20,608 nucleotides of DNA from an uncultured Gammaproteobacteria bacterium (GTDB taxonomy: Bacteria > Pseudomonadota > Gammaproteobacteria > Nitrosococcales > Methylophagaceae), in the NCBI GenBank assembly GCA_913058195.1, contig CAJXPP010000013.1:1-20608 (forward strand). The letters are read 5' to 3'. Position 1 is the stretch's first letter. Every line of letters begins with the position of its first letter. Of the stretch, positions 7,860 through 16,272 are shown piece after piece. The notes beneath the pieces are model-generated. The model saw only the letters and a list, made by a program, of their open reading frames with translations. It had not been told where the DNA came from and searched no databases. Made by a program: the position numbers and the translations under genes.

Positions 7860-8568
7860 TACCTTAAAGCGAGCATTAAAGATGCACGGCTTATCTTATG
7901 CCGATGTGGCAAAGCAACTCGGCTTATCTCATGCCAGTGTTAAGCGCTTGTTTTCGGAATACAAGTTTTCATTAGATAGATTAGAGTGCGTATGTCAGAT
8001 GATGGATATGGAAATTTCTGATCTGGTGATGAAAATGAATACTGAATCCAGTATGTTATTGGCGGAATTATCGTCAGAACAAGAGCATGAAATTGTGGCG
8101 GATAGTACGCTTCTATTAGTTACAGTATGTGTGCTTAACCGTTGGACTATTGTACATTTGATGGATAACTTTCACCTTAATGAGCAACAATGTATTCGTC
8201 ATTTAGCGGTGTTAGACAGGCTAAAACTGATTGAATTATTACCCGATAACCATATTAAGCTCCGAGTGTCATCGAATTTTAAATGGCGTGAAAATGGACC
8301 AATACAACAGTTTTTTCAACAAAAGCTGGCTGCTGACTTTTTTAATACGCGGTTTACTGGGCAACAAGAAAAGCTGATTGTTATTAACGGGATGTTAAGT
8401 CCAGAAGCAATGGCTATATTCCATCGCAAAGTGGTGCATCTTGCTCGTGAATTTGAAACCCTCAACAGTGAAGACTCATCCTTACCGTTAGATCGGAGGA
8501 GTGGAACAACCGCGGTATTAGCTATGCGTAGCTGGAAGTATGGTTTATTTGATAACTTAAGGAAGTAG
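7834..8568 (+). CDS. XRE-family transcriptional regulator with long C-terminal domain
   Basis: The protein is 244 residues. Residues ~7-62 form a Cro/C1-type helix-turn-helix (LSYADVAKQLGLSHASVKRL) with the usual two-helix pattern and hydrophobic spacing. The remaining ~180 residues are a conserved-looking but unnamed region; part of it (~95-140, RWTIVHLMDNFHLNEQQCIR) may be a second winged-helix-like fold. No ligand-binding family is recognised. It is divergent from the LplT-Aas fusion and preceded by the AAAGTAGC box cluster, so it probably represses itself and perhaps controls the fusion gene. Its stop codon lies one base from that of the convergent universal stress gene, which leaves no room for a terminator between them. 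Confidence 0.85.
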   Translation: MAQTTKLVDTLKRALKMHGLSYADVAKQLGLSHASVKRLFSEYKFSLDRLECVCQMMDMEISDLVMKMNTESSMLLAELSSEQEHEIVADSTLLLVTVCVLNRWTIVHLMDNFHLNEQQCIRHLAVLDRLKLIELLPDNHIKLRVSSNFKWRENGPIQQFFQQKLAADFFNTRFTGQQEKLIVINGMLSPEAMAIFHRKVVHLAREFETLNSEDSSLPLDRRSGTTAVLAMRSWKYGLFDNLRK

Positions 8569-8569
8569 T

Positions 8570-9013
8570 TTATTTCTCAGGTAATCGTACTGCTAATACA
8601 TCACATTTAGCATGATGTAGAACGGTATTTGCTGTTGAGCCTAGTAGTAGCTTGATACCATGGCGGCCATGTGAGCCAACAATAATAAGATCAATATTAT
8701 TTTCATTGGCTAAACGGACGATGTCATAACCGGGGCTACCAAGTTCTAACCATTGGTTGTCATCAGGTATATCTTGAGTTTTTGCCAAAGCCGATAATTG
8801 TTGTTTCCCCGATTTTTGAAGTGCTTCTCGCATATCCATATCGATGCTAATCATTGGTTCATAGGCAAAGTCGGCAATAGGAAAGTCTTCAATAATGTGA
8901 CAGATGCTAAGTTTGGCTTGATTTCGTTCTGCCAACTCTTTGGCACGCAGCATGACGACATCATTGTATTCAGAAAAATCGGCAGCAATTAAAATATGTT
9001 GATAATTAGCCAT
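8570..9013 (-). CDS. Universal stress protein, UspA family
   Basis: The protein is 147 residues, the normal length for a single Usp domain. It opens with YQHILIAADFSEYNDVVMLRA and carries the phosphate-loop region VGSHGRHGIKLLLGSTANTV near residues 112-131. That loop reads G-x2-G-x8-G-S, one residue shorter than the G-x2-G-x9-G(S/T) of proven ATP binders, so nucleotide binding is uncertain. Such proteins are cytoplasmic dimers induced by stress. ATG at 9013 has a strong AGGAGG ribosome-binding site (9025-9020). The gene follows trxB on the same strand with a hairpin between them and converges with the XRE gene one base away. Confidence 0.93.
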   Translation of the reverse strand: MANYQHILIAADFSEYNDVVMLRAKELAERNQAKLSICHIIEDFPIADFAYEPMISIDMDMREALQKSGKQQLSALAKTQDIPDDNQWLELGSPGYDIVRLANENNIDLIIVGSHGRHGIKLLLGSTANTVLHHAKCDVLAVRLPEK

Positions 9014-9034
9014 AATGAACCTCCTGATAAGGTT

Positions 9035-9063
9035 AAAGAAGGTGGCGAAGTGCCACCCTCTCT
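9035..9063 (-). terminator. Hairpin between trxB and the usp gene
   Basis: On the minus strand AGAGAGGGTGGC pairs with GCCACCTTCTTT around the loop ACTTC. This gives a 12-bp stem with two G-T pairs, 15 bases after the trxB stop and shortly before the usp ribosome-binding site. No pure T-run follows beyond the TTCTTT in the arm, so it may be a partial terminator or mRNA processing signal. Confidence 0.55.
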
Positions 9064-9077
9064 AATTAAAGATTTAG

Positions 9078-10016
9078 TTATTTTTCGCTTTCTAAGAATC
9101 GCTCTGCATCAAGGGCCGCCATACAACCTGCACCAGCAGAAGTAATTGCTTGGCGATATATTTGATCTGATACATCACCGGCTGAGAATACGCCTGGAAC
9201 ACTAGTCTGCGTGCCTTCATTTTGAGTGATATAGCCATGCACCATATCTAATTGACCTGCAAAAATATCAGTGTTTGGTTTATGGCCGATAGCAATAAAG
9301 ACACCTTGTACATCGACTTCAGATGTTGAATCATCAAGTGTGTTTTTCACGCGTAAACCTGTTACACCGGCATCGTCACCTAAAACTTCATCGAGCTCAG
9401 TGTGCCACAAGATATCAACATTGCCTTCTTCAGCTTTCTTAAGAAGTTGAGCACTTAGAATTTTTTCAGAGCGGAATTTATCACGGCGGTGAATGACGGT
9501 TACTTTAGACGCTATATTAGATAGGTATAAGGCTTCTTCAACCGCTGTGTTACCGCCACCAACTACTGCAACAGGTTGGTTTTTATAGAAGAAACCATCA
9601 CAGGTTGCACATGCTGAAACCCCACGACCTTTAAATGCTTCTTCTGATTCCATGCCTAAGTATTGTGCTGAAGCACCTGTCGCTATAATTAAAGCATCAG
9701 CGGTATATTCGCCAGCATCACCTGTTAATTTAAAAGGACGTTGGCTTAAGTCTGTTGTATGGATATGATCGAAGATGATGTCAGTACCAAAACGTTCTGC
9801 ATGACGCTGCATACGTTCCATTAACTCAGGGCCTTGGACACCTTGATCATCACCTGGCCAGTTATCAACATCAGTAGTGGTTGTTAATTGACCACCTTGC
9901 TCGATTCCAGTAATTAATACTGGATCAAGTGCTGCACGGGCTGCATAAACAGCTGCTGTATAGCCTGCCGGGCCAGATCCTAAAATAAGTAAACGACAAT
10001 GTTTGCTTTCAGCCAT
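9078..10016 (-). CDS. trxB: Thioredoxin-disulfide reductase
   Basis: TrxB moves electrons from NADPH through FAD to thioredoxin in the cytoplasm. The protein is 312 residues, close to the E. coli enzyme's ~320. The FAD-binding GSGPAG is at 13-18, the redox-active CATC at 136-139 (the same numbering as in E. coli), and the NADPH-binding GGGNTA at 153-158. The C-terminal FAD motif SAGDVSDQIYRQAITSAGAG is complete. The start is ATG at 10016 with GGAG about ten bases upstream. It is divergent from ftsK across 130 bases, a common gammaproteobacterial arrangement. Confidence 0.97.
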   Translation of the reverse strand: MAESKHCRLLILGSGPAGYTAAVYAARAALDPVLITGIEQGGQLTTTTDVDNWPGDDQGVQGPELMERMQRHAERFGTDIIFDHIHTTDLSQRPFKLTGDAGEYTADALIIATGASAQYLGMESEEAFKGRGVSACATCDGFFYKNQPVAVVGGGNTAVEEALYLSNIASKVTVIHRRDKFRSEKILSAQLLKKAEEGNVDILWHTELDEVLGDDAGVTGLRVKNTLDDSTSEVDVQGVFIAIGHKPNTDIFAGQLDMVHGYITQNEGTQTSVPGVFSAGDVSDQIYRQAITSAGAGCMAALDAERFLESEK

Positions 10017-10146
10017 GTGGGTAGATCTCCATAATTATTTAAATTAGTCTAAGAGTACTCATTGGTGTTGAGTTCGTAAAGTATATTAGTTGAATAGCTG
10101 TGTTAAAATCAGTCGATAATTTGTTAGCATTACTGGAAATATTACT

Positions 10147-12453
10147 TTGGCACAAGCGACACGAGTTAAAGATGATAATAAACAACACGCTAATTCCGGC
10201 GCAATTAGCTTTCGTTTGCGAGAGGCAGCGCTAATTTTATCATTAGCGCTAGCGACCTATTTACTATTATCTTTATCGAGCTATAACCCTACCGATCCTG
10301 CTTGGACAACGACGGGAACAAATGATGTGATCGCTAACAGTGGCGGTATTGTTGGAGCGTGGTTATCGGATACTTTATTGTTTGTGCTTGGTGTTCCCGC
10401 TTATTTATCACCGCTAATGTTGGCATTTAGTGGTTGGCTATTATTTAGTTGGGGAAGACGGGCTGATTCTGAAGGCGCTTTACATTTCTGGGTAATAAAA
10501 GCCGTTGGTTTGATCATGGCCTTATTGTCAGCGAGTGGCTTATCAACACTCAGTTTAGCTAAGTTCATCGGTTTTTTACCGGAGGGGGCTGGTGGTGTAT
10601 TAGGTCAAGTTGTTGGGCTTGGCTTTGAATCTATATTTGGCTCTTCAGGCACAACATTATTGCTATTAGCCATACTACTGACTGGAATTACGCTTTTTAC
10701 AGGCTTGTCGTGGTTAATGATTATTGATCGTTTGGGTTCGGCAGCGATGACTGTAGCAACGGTGATTTCTCGCTGGATCCGCGAATTTAAACATGATTTA
10801 TTAGCCAAGCGAACTAAACACCAACGCGAAGCGACTTTCCGCGAGCAAAATGAGAAAATACAGAAACAGAATAGAGTACGAGTGGAGCCGACTATTCAGG
10901 TTGCAGAAACAAGTAAGCGAGAAGAAAAAGAGCGTCAGGTGCCACTTTTTGAAACACCTGAAACAGATAGCATGCCTACACTAGCTTTATTAGATATGCC
11001 TGGCCCGAGTAAGGGAGGTTATAGTGAGGAGGTACTGCAAGCACTTTCACGCCAAGTTGAATTAAAATTAAAAGATTTTGGCGTTGAAGTTCAAGTGGTT
11101 GAAGTTCAGCCTGGGCCTGTTGTTACTCGTTTTGAACTACAGCCAGCTGCTGGAATTAAAGTGAGCCGAATTTCTGGTTTAGCAAAAGACTTAGCTCGAG
11201 CCTTGTCTGTCACTAGTGTGCGAGTTGTTGAAGTTATTCCAGGCAAGCCATTAGTTGGGATTGAGATCCCAAATGAGCATCGCGATATTGTTCGATTACG
11301 TGAAATTTTAGGCTCCTCTGAATATGAAAATAGTAAAGCACCGTTAATGATGGCATTGGGTAAGGACATTGCTGGCCGCCCTGTATCGGTCAATTTAGAA
11401 AAAATGCCCCATTTACTCGTTGCTGGTACGACAGGATCGGGTAAATCTGTTGCTGTGAATGCAATGATTTTGAGTTTGCTCTATAAATCAACACCTGAAC
11501 AAGTTCGAATGATTATGGTTGACCCTAAAATGTTGGAATTATCAATTTACGAAGATATTCCTCATTTATTAACCCCTGTTGTTACTGATATGAAAGAAGC
11601 CGCCAACGCACTTCGCTGGTGTGTGGCTGAAATGGAAAGACGTTATCCCCTTATGGCGGCGATGGGTGTGCGTAATATCGCTGGTTTTAATAAAAAGGTT
11701 CAAGATGCGATTGATCGTGGCGAACCCATTGTTGATCCAACCGTTGACCTAGTGGATGGTGAGCCACCAGAAACCTTAGTACCATTGCCATTTATCGTGG
11801 TCATTATTGATGAGCTAGCCGATATGATGATGGTGGTTGGTAAGCAAGTTGAAGAGCTTATCGCTCGCTTGGCTCAAAAAGCGCGGGCATCTGGAATCCA
11901 CCTCATTCTCGCTACGCAACGACCATCAGTTGATGTTATTACCGGCTTGATTAAAGCTAATATACCAACAAGAATGTCATTCCAAGTATCGTCACGAATT
12001 GATTCTCGAACAATCTTAGATCAAATGGGTGCCGAGCAATTATTGGGGCAGGGTGACATGCTTTATCTAGCACCGGGCACAGGTATTCCTGAACGTGTAC
12101 ATGGTGCCTTTGTAGATGATCATGAAGTGCATGAAGTAGTTAATTTTTTGAAGAAAAATGCTGCACCGAACTACTTAGAAGAAATAACTCAAGAGCTACC
12201 AAGTGAAGATGGTAGTGAAGGCGTTGGAATCGCTGATGCAAGTGATGGCGAAAAAGATGCTTTGTATGACCAAGCAGTGCAGATTGTTACAGAAAGTCAG
12301 CGAGCATCAGTGTCTGGTGTACAGCGTCGATTAAAGGTTGGTTATAATCGCGCAGCAAGAATTGTTGAAGCGATGGAAGCTGCAGGCATTGTATCGGGCA
12401 TGCAAAGCAATGGTAGCCGTGAAGTATTAGCACCACCACCACGAGATGATTAA
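10147..12453 (+). CDS. ftsK: DNA translocase FtsK
   Basis: FtsK anchors at the division septum, pumps DNA and helps resolve chromosome dimers with XerCD. The protein is 768 residues: four membrane helices within the first ~200, a short charged linker (~215-290), then the RecA-like motor. Walker A is GTTGSGKS at 427-434 and Walker B is VVIIDELAD with D555-E556. The last ~65 residues form the DNA-reading gamma domain (SVSGVQRRLKVGYNRAARIV). The linker is far shorter than in E. coli FtsK (1329 residues) and closer to that of Pseudomonas. The start is TTG at 10147, the only plausible start after an in-frame stop at 10117-10119, with TGGAAA eight bases upstream. It heads ftsK-lolA-rarA, a conserved order. 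Confidence 0.97.
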   Translation: MAQATRVKDDNKQHANSGAISFRLREAALILSLALATYLLLSLSSYNPTDPAWTTTGTNDVIANSGGIVGAWLSDTLLFVLGVPAYLSPLMLAFSGWLLFSWGRRADSEGALHFWVIKAVGLIMALLSASGLSTLSLAKFIGFLPEGAGGVLGQVVGLGFESIFGSSGTTLLLLAILLTGITLFTGLSWLMIIDRLGSAAMTVATVISRWIREFKHDLLAKRTKHQREATFREQNEKIQKQNRVRVEPTIQVAETSKREEKERQVPLFETPETDSMPTLALLDMPGPSKGGYSEEVLQALSRQVELKLKDFGVEVQVVEVQPGPVVTRFELQPAAGIKVSRISGLAKDLARALSVTSVRVVEVIPGKPLVGIEIPNEHRDIVRLREILGSSEYENSKAPLMMALGKDIAGRPVSVNLEKMPHLLVAGTTGSGKSVAVNAMILSLLYKSTPEQVRMIMVDPKMLELSIYEDIPHLLTPVVTDMKEAANALRWCVAEMERRYPLMAAMGVRNIAGFNKKVQDAIDRGEPIVDPTVDLVDGEPPETLVPLPFIVVIIDELADMMMVVGKQVEELIARLAQKARASGIHLILATQRPSVDVITGLIKANIPTRMSFQVSSRIDSRTILDQMGAEQLLGQGDMLYLAPGTGIPERVHGAFVDDHEVHEVVNFLKKNAAPNYLEEITQELPSEDGSEGVGIADASDGEKDALYDQAVQIVTESQRASVSGVQRRLKVGYNRAARIVEAMEAAGIVSGMQSNGSREVLAPPPRDD

Positions 12454-12561
12454 TTCGTTCATACTTGTGAAGCAAAGTAAGTCTTGTGAAACATTTCCCT
12501 ACATAATGAGTCAAAGCCTAACCCTGAGTTAAACATACTCAATGGAAAACTGGAACCTTGT

Positions 12562-13203
12562 ATGAAACTTAAATCACTATTAACTCGAACCTTGGCTATT
12601 ATGCTGATAAGCCTATCATTGCCTAGTATGGCTGTTACTTCTGCCACAGAACGGCTCAATACCTTTGTAAAAACAGTGACGACCTTCCAAGCAAAGTTCA
12701 CTCAAACAGTGCTTGATTCGCGAGGACAAGTTATGGAAAAAGCAGAAGGCTTATTTATCCTTGAAAGACCAGGCAAGTTTCGTTGGAATTATAAGCAACC
12801 TTATCCACAGGTGATTGTGGCAGACGGGAAAAATATTTGGTTTTATGATGTCGACTTAGAACAAGTCTCAGTAACGCCCCAACAAGAAGCCCTAGCTGAT
12901 ACGCCGGCAACATTATTGTCTGGAGATAGCTTACCTGAAGATAAGTACTTACTTAACGAGCTACCATCTGAAGATGGGCTTGCTTGGGTGGAGTTGACAC
13001 CAAAGGATACAGAGTCCAACTTTCAAACAGTAACACTTGCATTTGATCAGCAGAGTTTGAGGCAGATGATTATGAAAGATAGTTTTGATCAACAAACACG
13101 TCTCGTTTTTACACAAACTGTTGAAAACCCAATCATGCCACCAGATATGTTCGTGTTTATCGCGCCAGATGGTGTTGATGTCGTGGGTGATATTGCTCAG
13201 TGA
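12562..13203 (+). CDS. lolA: Outer-membrane lipoprotein carrier protein LolA
   Basis: LolA collects mature lipoproteins from the LolCDE transporter at the inner membrane and carries them across the periplasm to the outer membrane. The protein is 213 residues with a signal peptide (residues 1-~24, likely cut after PSMA or shortly after). The mature part shows the LolA fold signatures FQAKFTQTV, GLFILERPGKFRWNYKQPYP and VADGKNIWFYDVDLEQV. ATG at 12562 follows TGGAACCTTGT. It lies 108 bases after ftsK, and its TGA stop overlaps the GTG start of rarA by four bases (GTGA), so the two are probably coupled in translation. Confidence 0.96.
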   Translation: MKLKSLLTRTLAIMLISLSLPSMAVTSATERLNTFVKTVTTFQAKFTQTVLDSRGQVMEKAEGLFILERPGKFRWNYKQPYPQVIVADGKNIWFYDVDLEQVSVTPQQEALADTPATLLSGDSLPEDKYLLNELPSEDGLAWVELTPKDTESNFQTVTLAFDQQSLRQMIMKDSFDQQTRLVFTQTVENPIMPPDMFVFIAPDGVDVVGDIAQ

Positions 13204-14522
13204 GCTTGTTTGACAATATTGATGATTTAGCAGGAAGACCTCTAGCTGATCGAATGCGGCCAACATCCTTAGATGATTATATTGGTCAAAAGCATTTATT
13301 AGCGGAAGGAAAACCATTGCGACAAGCCATTTCATCTGGTCATCCGCACTCAATGATTTTCTGGGGACCACCTGGTACTGGTAAAACAACGCTAGGGAAA
13401 TTGATCGCAGGCTATTGTGATATGGAGTTCATTACAATCTCCGCCGTATTAGCTGGTGTAAAAGAGGTCCGCGCTGCCGTGGCTAGAGCGCAACAACTGC
13501 AGAAAGAACAAAGTCGTCGTACTATGTTATTTGTCGATGAGGTTCATCGTTTTAATAAGTCACAGCAAGATGCATTTTTACCGTTTGTAGAAGATGGCAC
13601 CTTTACCTTTATTGGTGCAACGACCGAAAACCCATCCTTTGAACTTAATAATGCCTTATTATCTCGAGCCCGAGTATATGTCTTGCAGTCACTAGGAAGT
13701 AAGGACTTACGCCAAATAGTTGATCGTGCCATGAATGATGCTAAATTTGGCCTTGCAGAGCGTGGTATTGAATTAGCAGAAAACTTACGTGATGATTTGT
13801 CTGAAGCAGTTGATGGTGATGGTCGTAGAGTTTTAAATCTATTAGAAATAGCGATCGACTTGGCTGATAGTAAAGGTCAAAAGGCTATTGAAGCGACTGA
13901 TTTAGCAGAGGTGCTATCTGGAACGCTACGTCGTTTTGATAAAGGTGGCGAAGCTTTTTACGATCAAATATCAGCATTACATAAAGCCGTACGTGGTTCG
14001 GCACCCGATGCGGCATTATATTGGTTATGCCGAATGCTTGATGGGGGCTGTGACCCTGTGTATTTGATGCGACGTATTGTCAGAATGGCTTCAGAAGATA
14101 TTGGCAATGCGGATCCTCGAGGTTTACGAATTGCACTCGATGCATGGGAAAGCTATGAGAAATTAGGTAAAGCAGAGGGAGAGCTAGGTATTGCTCAAGC
14201 TGTGCTTTATTTAGCCTCCGCACCTAAGAGTAATGCTGTTTATATGGCGTTTAATGCAGCAATGGCTGAAGTACGTAGTCAAGGTTCAGCAGAAGTACCT
14301 ATTCATTTACGCAATGCACCGACCAAATTAATGAAAGAACTGGGGTATAAGAAAGGCTATCGTTATGCTCATGATGAGCCAGACGCCTATGCTGCTGGTG
14401 AAAATTACTTTCCGGATGCAATGGGGCAGCGACAATATTATAAGCCGGTGAACCGAGGCTTAGAGATTAAAATAGCTGAAAAATTACAACGTCTCAAGGC
14501 ATTAGATCAGCAAGCTAAGTAA
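13200..14522 (+). CDS. rarA: Replication-associated recombination protein A (AAA+ ATPase)
   Basis: RarA (MgsA) is a DnaX/RuvB-like AAA+ ATPase acting at stalled replication forks. The protein is 440 residues, the usual length. It opens with MSLFDNIDDLAGRPLADRMR and LDDYIGQKHLL, then Walker A GPPGTGKT at 56-63, Walker B LFVDEVHRF with D113-E114, and sensor 1 IGATTENPSF. The C-terminal part (ALYWLCRMLDGGCDPVYLMR and onward) is the tetramerisation region. It starts at GTG 13200, overlapping the lolA stop by four bases. Its end lies 11 bases from the convergent rsmJ stop, and no terminator is visible there. Confidence 0.96.
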   Translation: MSLFDNIDDLAGRPLADRMRPTSLDDYIGQKHLLAEGKPLRQAISSGHPHSMIFWGPPGTGKTTLGKLIAGYCDMEFITISAVLAGVKEVRAAVARAQQLQKEQSRRTMLFVDEVHRFNKSQQDAFLPFVEDGTFTFIGATTENPSFELNNALLSRARVYVLQSLGSKDLRQIVDRAMNDAKFGLAERGIELAENLRDDLSEAVDGDGRRVLNLLEIAIDLADSKGQKAIEATDLAEVLSGTLRRFDKGGEAFYDQISALHKAVRGSAPDAALYWLCRMLDGGCDPVYLMRRIVRMASEDIGNADPRGLRIALDAWESYEKLGKAEGELGIAQAVLYLASAPKSNAVYMAFNAAMAEVRSQGSAEVPIHLRNAPTKLMKELGYKKGYRYAHDEPDAYAAGENYFPDAMGQRQYYKPVNRGLEIKIAEKLQRLKALDQQAK

Positions 14523-14533
14523 ACGTCGTTTAA

Positions 14534-15286
14534 CTAAATTACATATACGTCGTAGCGGGTGTTTTTGCTTTCAATCGTGGTGGATGGTTTTTGTCCGCCT
14601 ACAAAGTCTGCTAACTTTGGCCGTTTAACAACAACTCTTTTTTTTGCTCTCTGCTTAGCAATACTAAGTAAGTCTTTACTATCTGTGTCTGGGCCTGCTA
14701 ATTGGTGAAGCAGTCGCATATCTTTTTTGACAAGGGCTGACTTCTCTCTACTTGGATACATCGGATCCATATAGATAACATCAGGATAAGCCGGTTCTTT
14801 GAGTTGGGTTAATAGCTCAATAGTATCTTGATTAGTAAATGACATACGAGCAATAACATCACTGAGATCAGAGTTTTCACTAGCTCTGTTGATAGCATCA
14901 TTAAGCAATGTGGCAATGAAAGGATTACGCTCTATTAAATGTACGCTACAACCTAGATTTGCGAGTACAAATGCATCGCGACCAAAGCCTGCAGTAGCAT
15001 CGATAACGGATGGTGAAGCGCCTTTTTTGAGCCCAATTGCTTTAGCCAGGGGCTGGCCTCGACCACCTCCGAATTGTCGACGGTGAGCATTTTTACCTAT
15101 TGTAAAGTCAATAAATATTGGGTTACCAAGATCGGGCGTTCGAATTTCAATATGTTCAGAAGTGATAACTAGTTGAAGCTGATCGTCAATTAAAGCAGCA
15201 AAGCTAATATTTAGCTTATCGGCTAGTACACGTGCAACTTCTTCATGCTCTGCTGATGTTGCGCTAATAGATATCACATGGGTCAT
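14534..15286 (-). CDS. rsmJ: 16S rRNA (guanine-1516-N2) methyltransferase
   Basis: RsmJ (YhiQ) methylates G1516 of 16S rRNA using S-adenosylmethionine. The protein is 250 residues, the family's usual length. The SAM-binding motif is VIDATAGFGRDAFVLA (94-109), and the catalytic-type motif is YMDPMYPSREKSAL with DPMYP at 174-178, which is characteristic of this family. RRQFGGGRGQPLAKAIGLK before the SAM motif also fits. Its ATG overlaps the stop of the upstream YVTN gene by one base (TAATG), so it is translated from the MxaD-like/YVTN operon, an unexpected partner for an rRNA enzyme. A hairpin inside the YVTN gene could limit transcription reaching it. Confidence 0.95.
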   Translation of the reverse strand: MTHVISISATSAEHEEVARVLADKLNISFAALIDDQLQLVITSEHIEIRTPDLGNPIFIDFTIGKNAHRRQFGGGRGQPLAKAIGLKKGASPSVIDATAGFGRDAFVLANLGCSVHLIERNPFIATLLNDAINRASENSDLSDVIARMSFTNQDTIELLTQLKEPAYPDVIYMDPMYPSREKSALVKKDMRLLHQLAGPDTDSKDLLSIAKQRAKKRVVVKRPKLADFVGGQKPSTTIESKNTRYDVYVI

Positions 15287-16272
15287 TATTTAATAAAGCG
15301 ACCAAAAGCACGGCTACCTTTACCTGTTTTGATGGTTTTTTCGACTTGGAATGTATCGGTGTTAATGACTGAGACAGTGCCGTCGCCCCAATTCGAAACA
15401 TAGACAAATTGACCGTCAGAGGTGATATCAACGCCTTCAGGTGAGTCTCCAACATCAATGGTATGGAGTATTGATGGGTTTTTAGTATCAATTACTGATA
15501 GCGTACTATCATCTTGATTAGTCACAAACACATGGCTACCATCAGGGCTAACAACGGCACAATAGGGCCATGCTCCAACGTTGATTGTTGCAGTAACTTT
15601 GGCTTGTTTTGTATCAATTACACTGATATCACTAGAACGTACATTGACACTGTAGAGAGAGCCGCCATCAGGCGATAAAGCTAAGCCAAATGGCGCTGTA
15701 CCAACAGAAATAGTGTTAAGTATCTTATATGTGTTTGTATCTATGGTCATAACGGTATTATCGTCACGGTTAGCCACATAGAGGCGATTATTTTGTTCAT
15801 CTACAACCATTCCTGCAGGCGATTTTCCAACAATGAACGTGGCAACTATTTTTGTGCTAACGCTATTAATGACACTTATCTTATGTAGATACCAATCAGC
15901 AATATAAATCAGCGAACCATCATTATTTGTGGCAATGCCTACTGGGCCGCCACCAACGGGAATATGAGAGATGACTTGCATTGTTGTGGTATCAATAACC
16001 GTAATGTCTTGGCCTTCCGAATTACTAATAAATGCTTTATTGCCACTTGAATTGAGGGCAATACCTACAGGTCGGTTGCCGACAGGAATTGTTTTAATAA
16101 CGAGCTGAGTGCTGGTATCAATAATGCTCAGGTCATCACTCAGTTGGTTAGTGATGTAAGCATAGGGAGGATGTTTAGTTTGGCAGGCGGTGATTGATAA
16201 ACTTAAAGCAAGAAAAAAGGCGATCTTGTAAAAGACCGCCTTATTAAATGTTAAGCAAAGCTGCTTTGACAT
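15286..16272 (-). CDS. YVTN-repeat beta-propeller lipoprotein (YncE-like)
   Basis: The protein is 328 residues. Residues 1-29 are a lipoprotein signal with the lipobox ITAC (C30); the next residue is Q, not D, so outer-membrane targeting is expected. Seven YVTN-type blades follow (YITN, FISN, YIAD, YVAN, YSVN, FVTN, YVSN), each with a TIxVGxxPxG-like turn, so a complete seven-bladed propeller is predicted. Such propellers often sit near PQQ-dependent alcohol dehydrogenases, but their role is unclear, and no dehydrogenase is seen here. The ATG directly abuts the stop of the MxaD-like gene with no gap, and its stop overlaps the rsmJ start. A terminator-like hairpin lies within codons 11-21. Confidence 0.88.
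   Translation of the reverse strand: MSKQLCLTFNKAVFYKIAFFLALSLSITACQTKHPPYAYITNQLSDDLSIIDTSTQLVIKTIPVGNRPVGIALNSSGNKAFISNSEGQDITVIDTTTMQVISHIPVGGGPVGIATNNDGSLIYIADWYLHKISVINSVSTKIVATFIVGKSPAGMVVDEQNNRLYVANRDDNTVMTIDTNTYKILNTISVGTAPFGLALSPDGGSLYSVNVRSSDISVIDTKQAKVTATINVGAWPYCAVVSPDGSHVFVTNQDDSTLSVIDTKNPSILHTIDVGDSPEGVDITSDGQFVYVSNWGDGTVSVINTDTFQVEKTIKTGKGSRAFGRFIK
16213..16242 (-). terminator. Terminator-shaped hairpin inside the YVTN signal-peptide codons
   Basis: On the minus strand AAGGCGGTCTT-TTAC-AAGATCGCCTT forms an 11-bp stem with one G-T pair and a 4-base loop, and runs straight into TTTTCTTGC. This is the shape of an intrinsic terminator, yet it lies within codons 11-21 of the YVTN gene (NKAVFYKIAFFLA). 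Read-through or translating ribosomes would be needed to express YVTN and rsmJ, so it may lower their level relative to the MxaD-like gene. Confidence 0.6.

Noticed and set aside
10090..10120. TTGAAT ... GATAAT as an ftsK promoter
   Set aside because: The 19-base spacer is long and both hexamers are imperfect; too weak to list.
11106..11393. 95-codon minus-strand open frame inside ftsK
   Set aside because: The composition mirrors the sense gene and no family is recognisable.
12464..12490. Direct repeat CTTGTGAA twice between ftsK and lolA
   Set aside because: Eight bases repeated once with 19-base spacing is weak and has no link to a recognised site.
12961..13389. 142-codon open frame on the minus strand across the lolA/rarA junction
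   Set aside because: It lies antisense to two well-recognised genes and has no recognisable domain or ribosome-binding site; it is a shadow.
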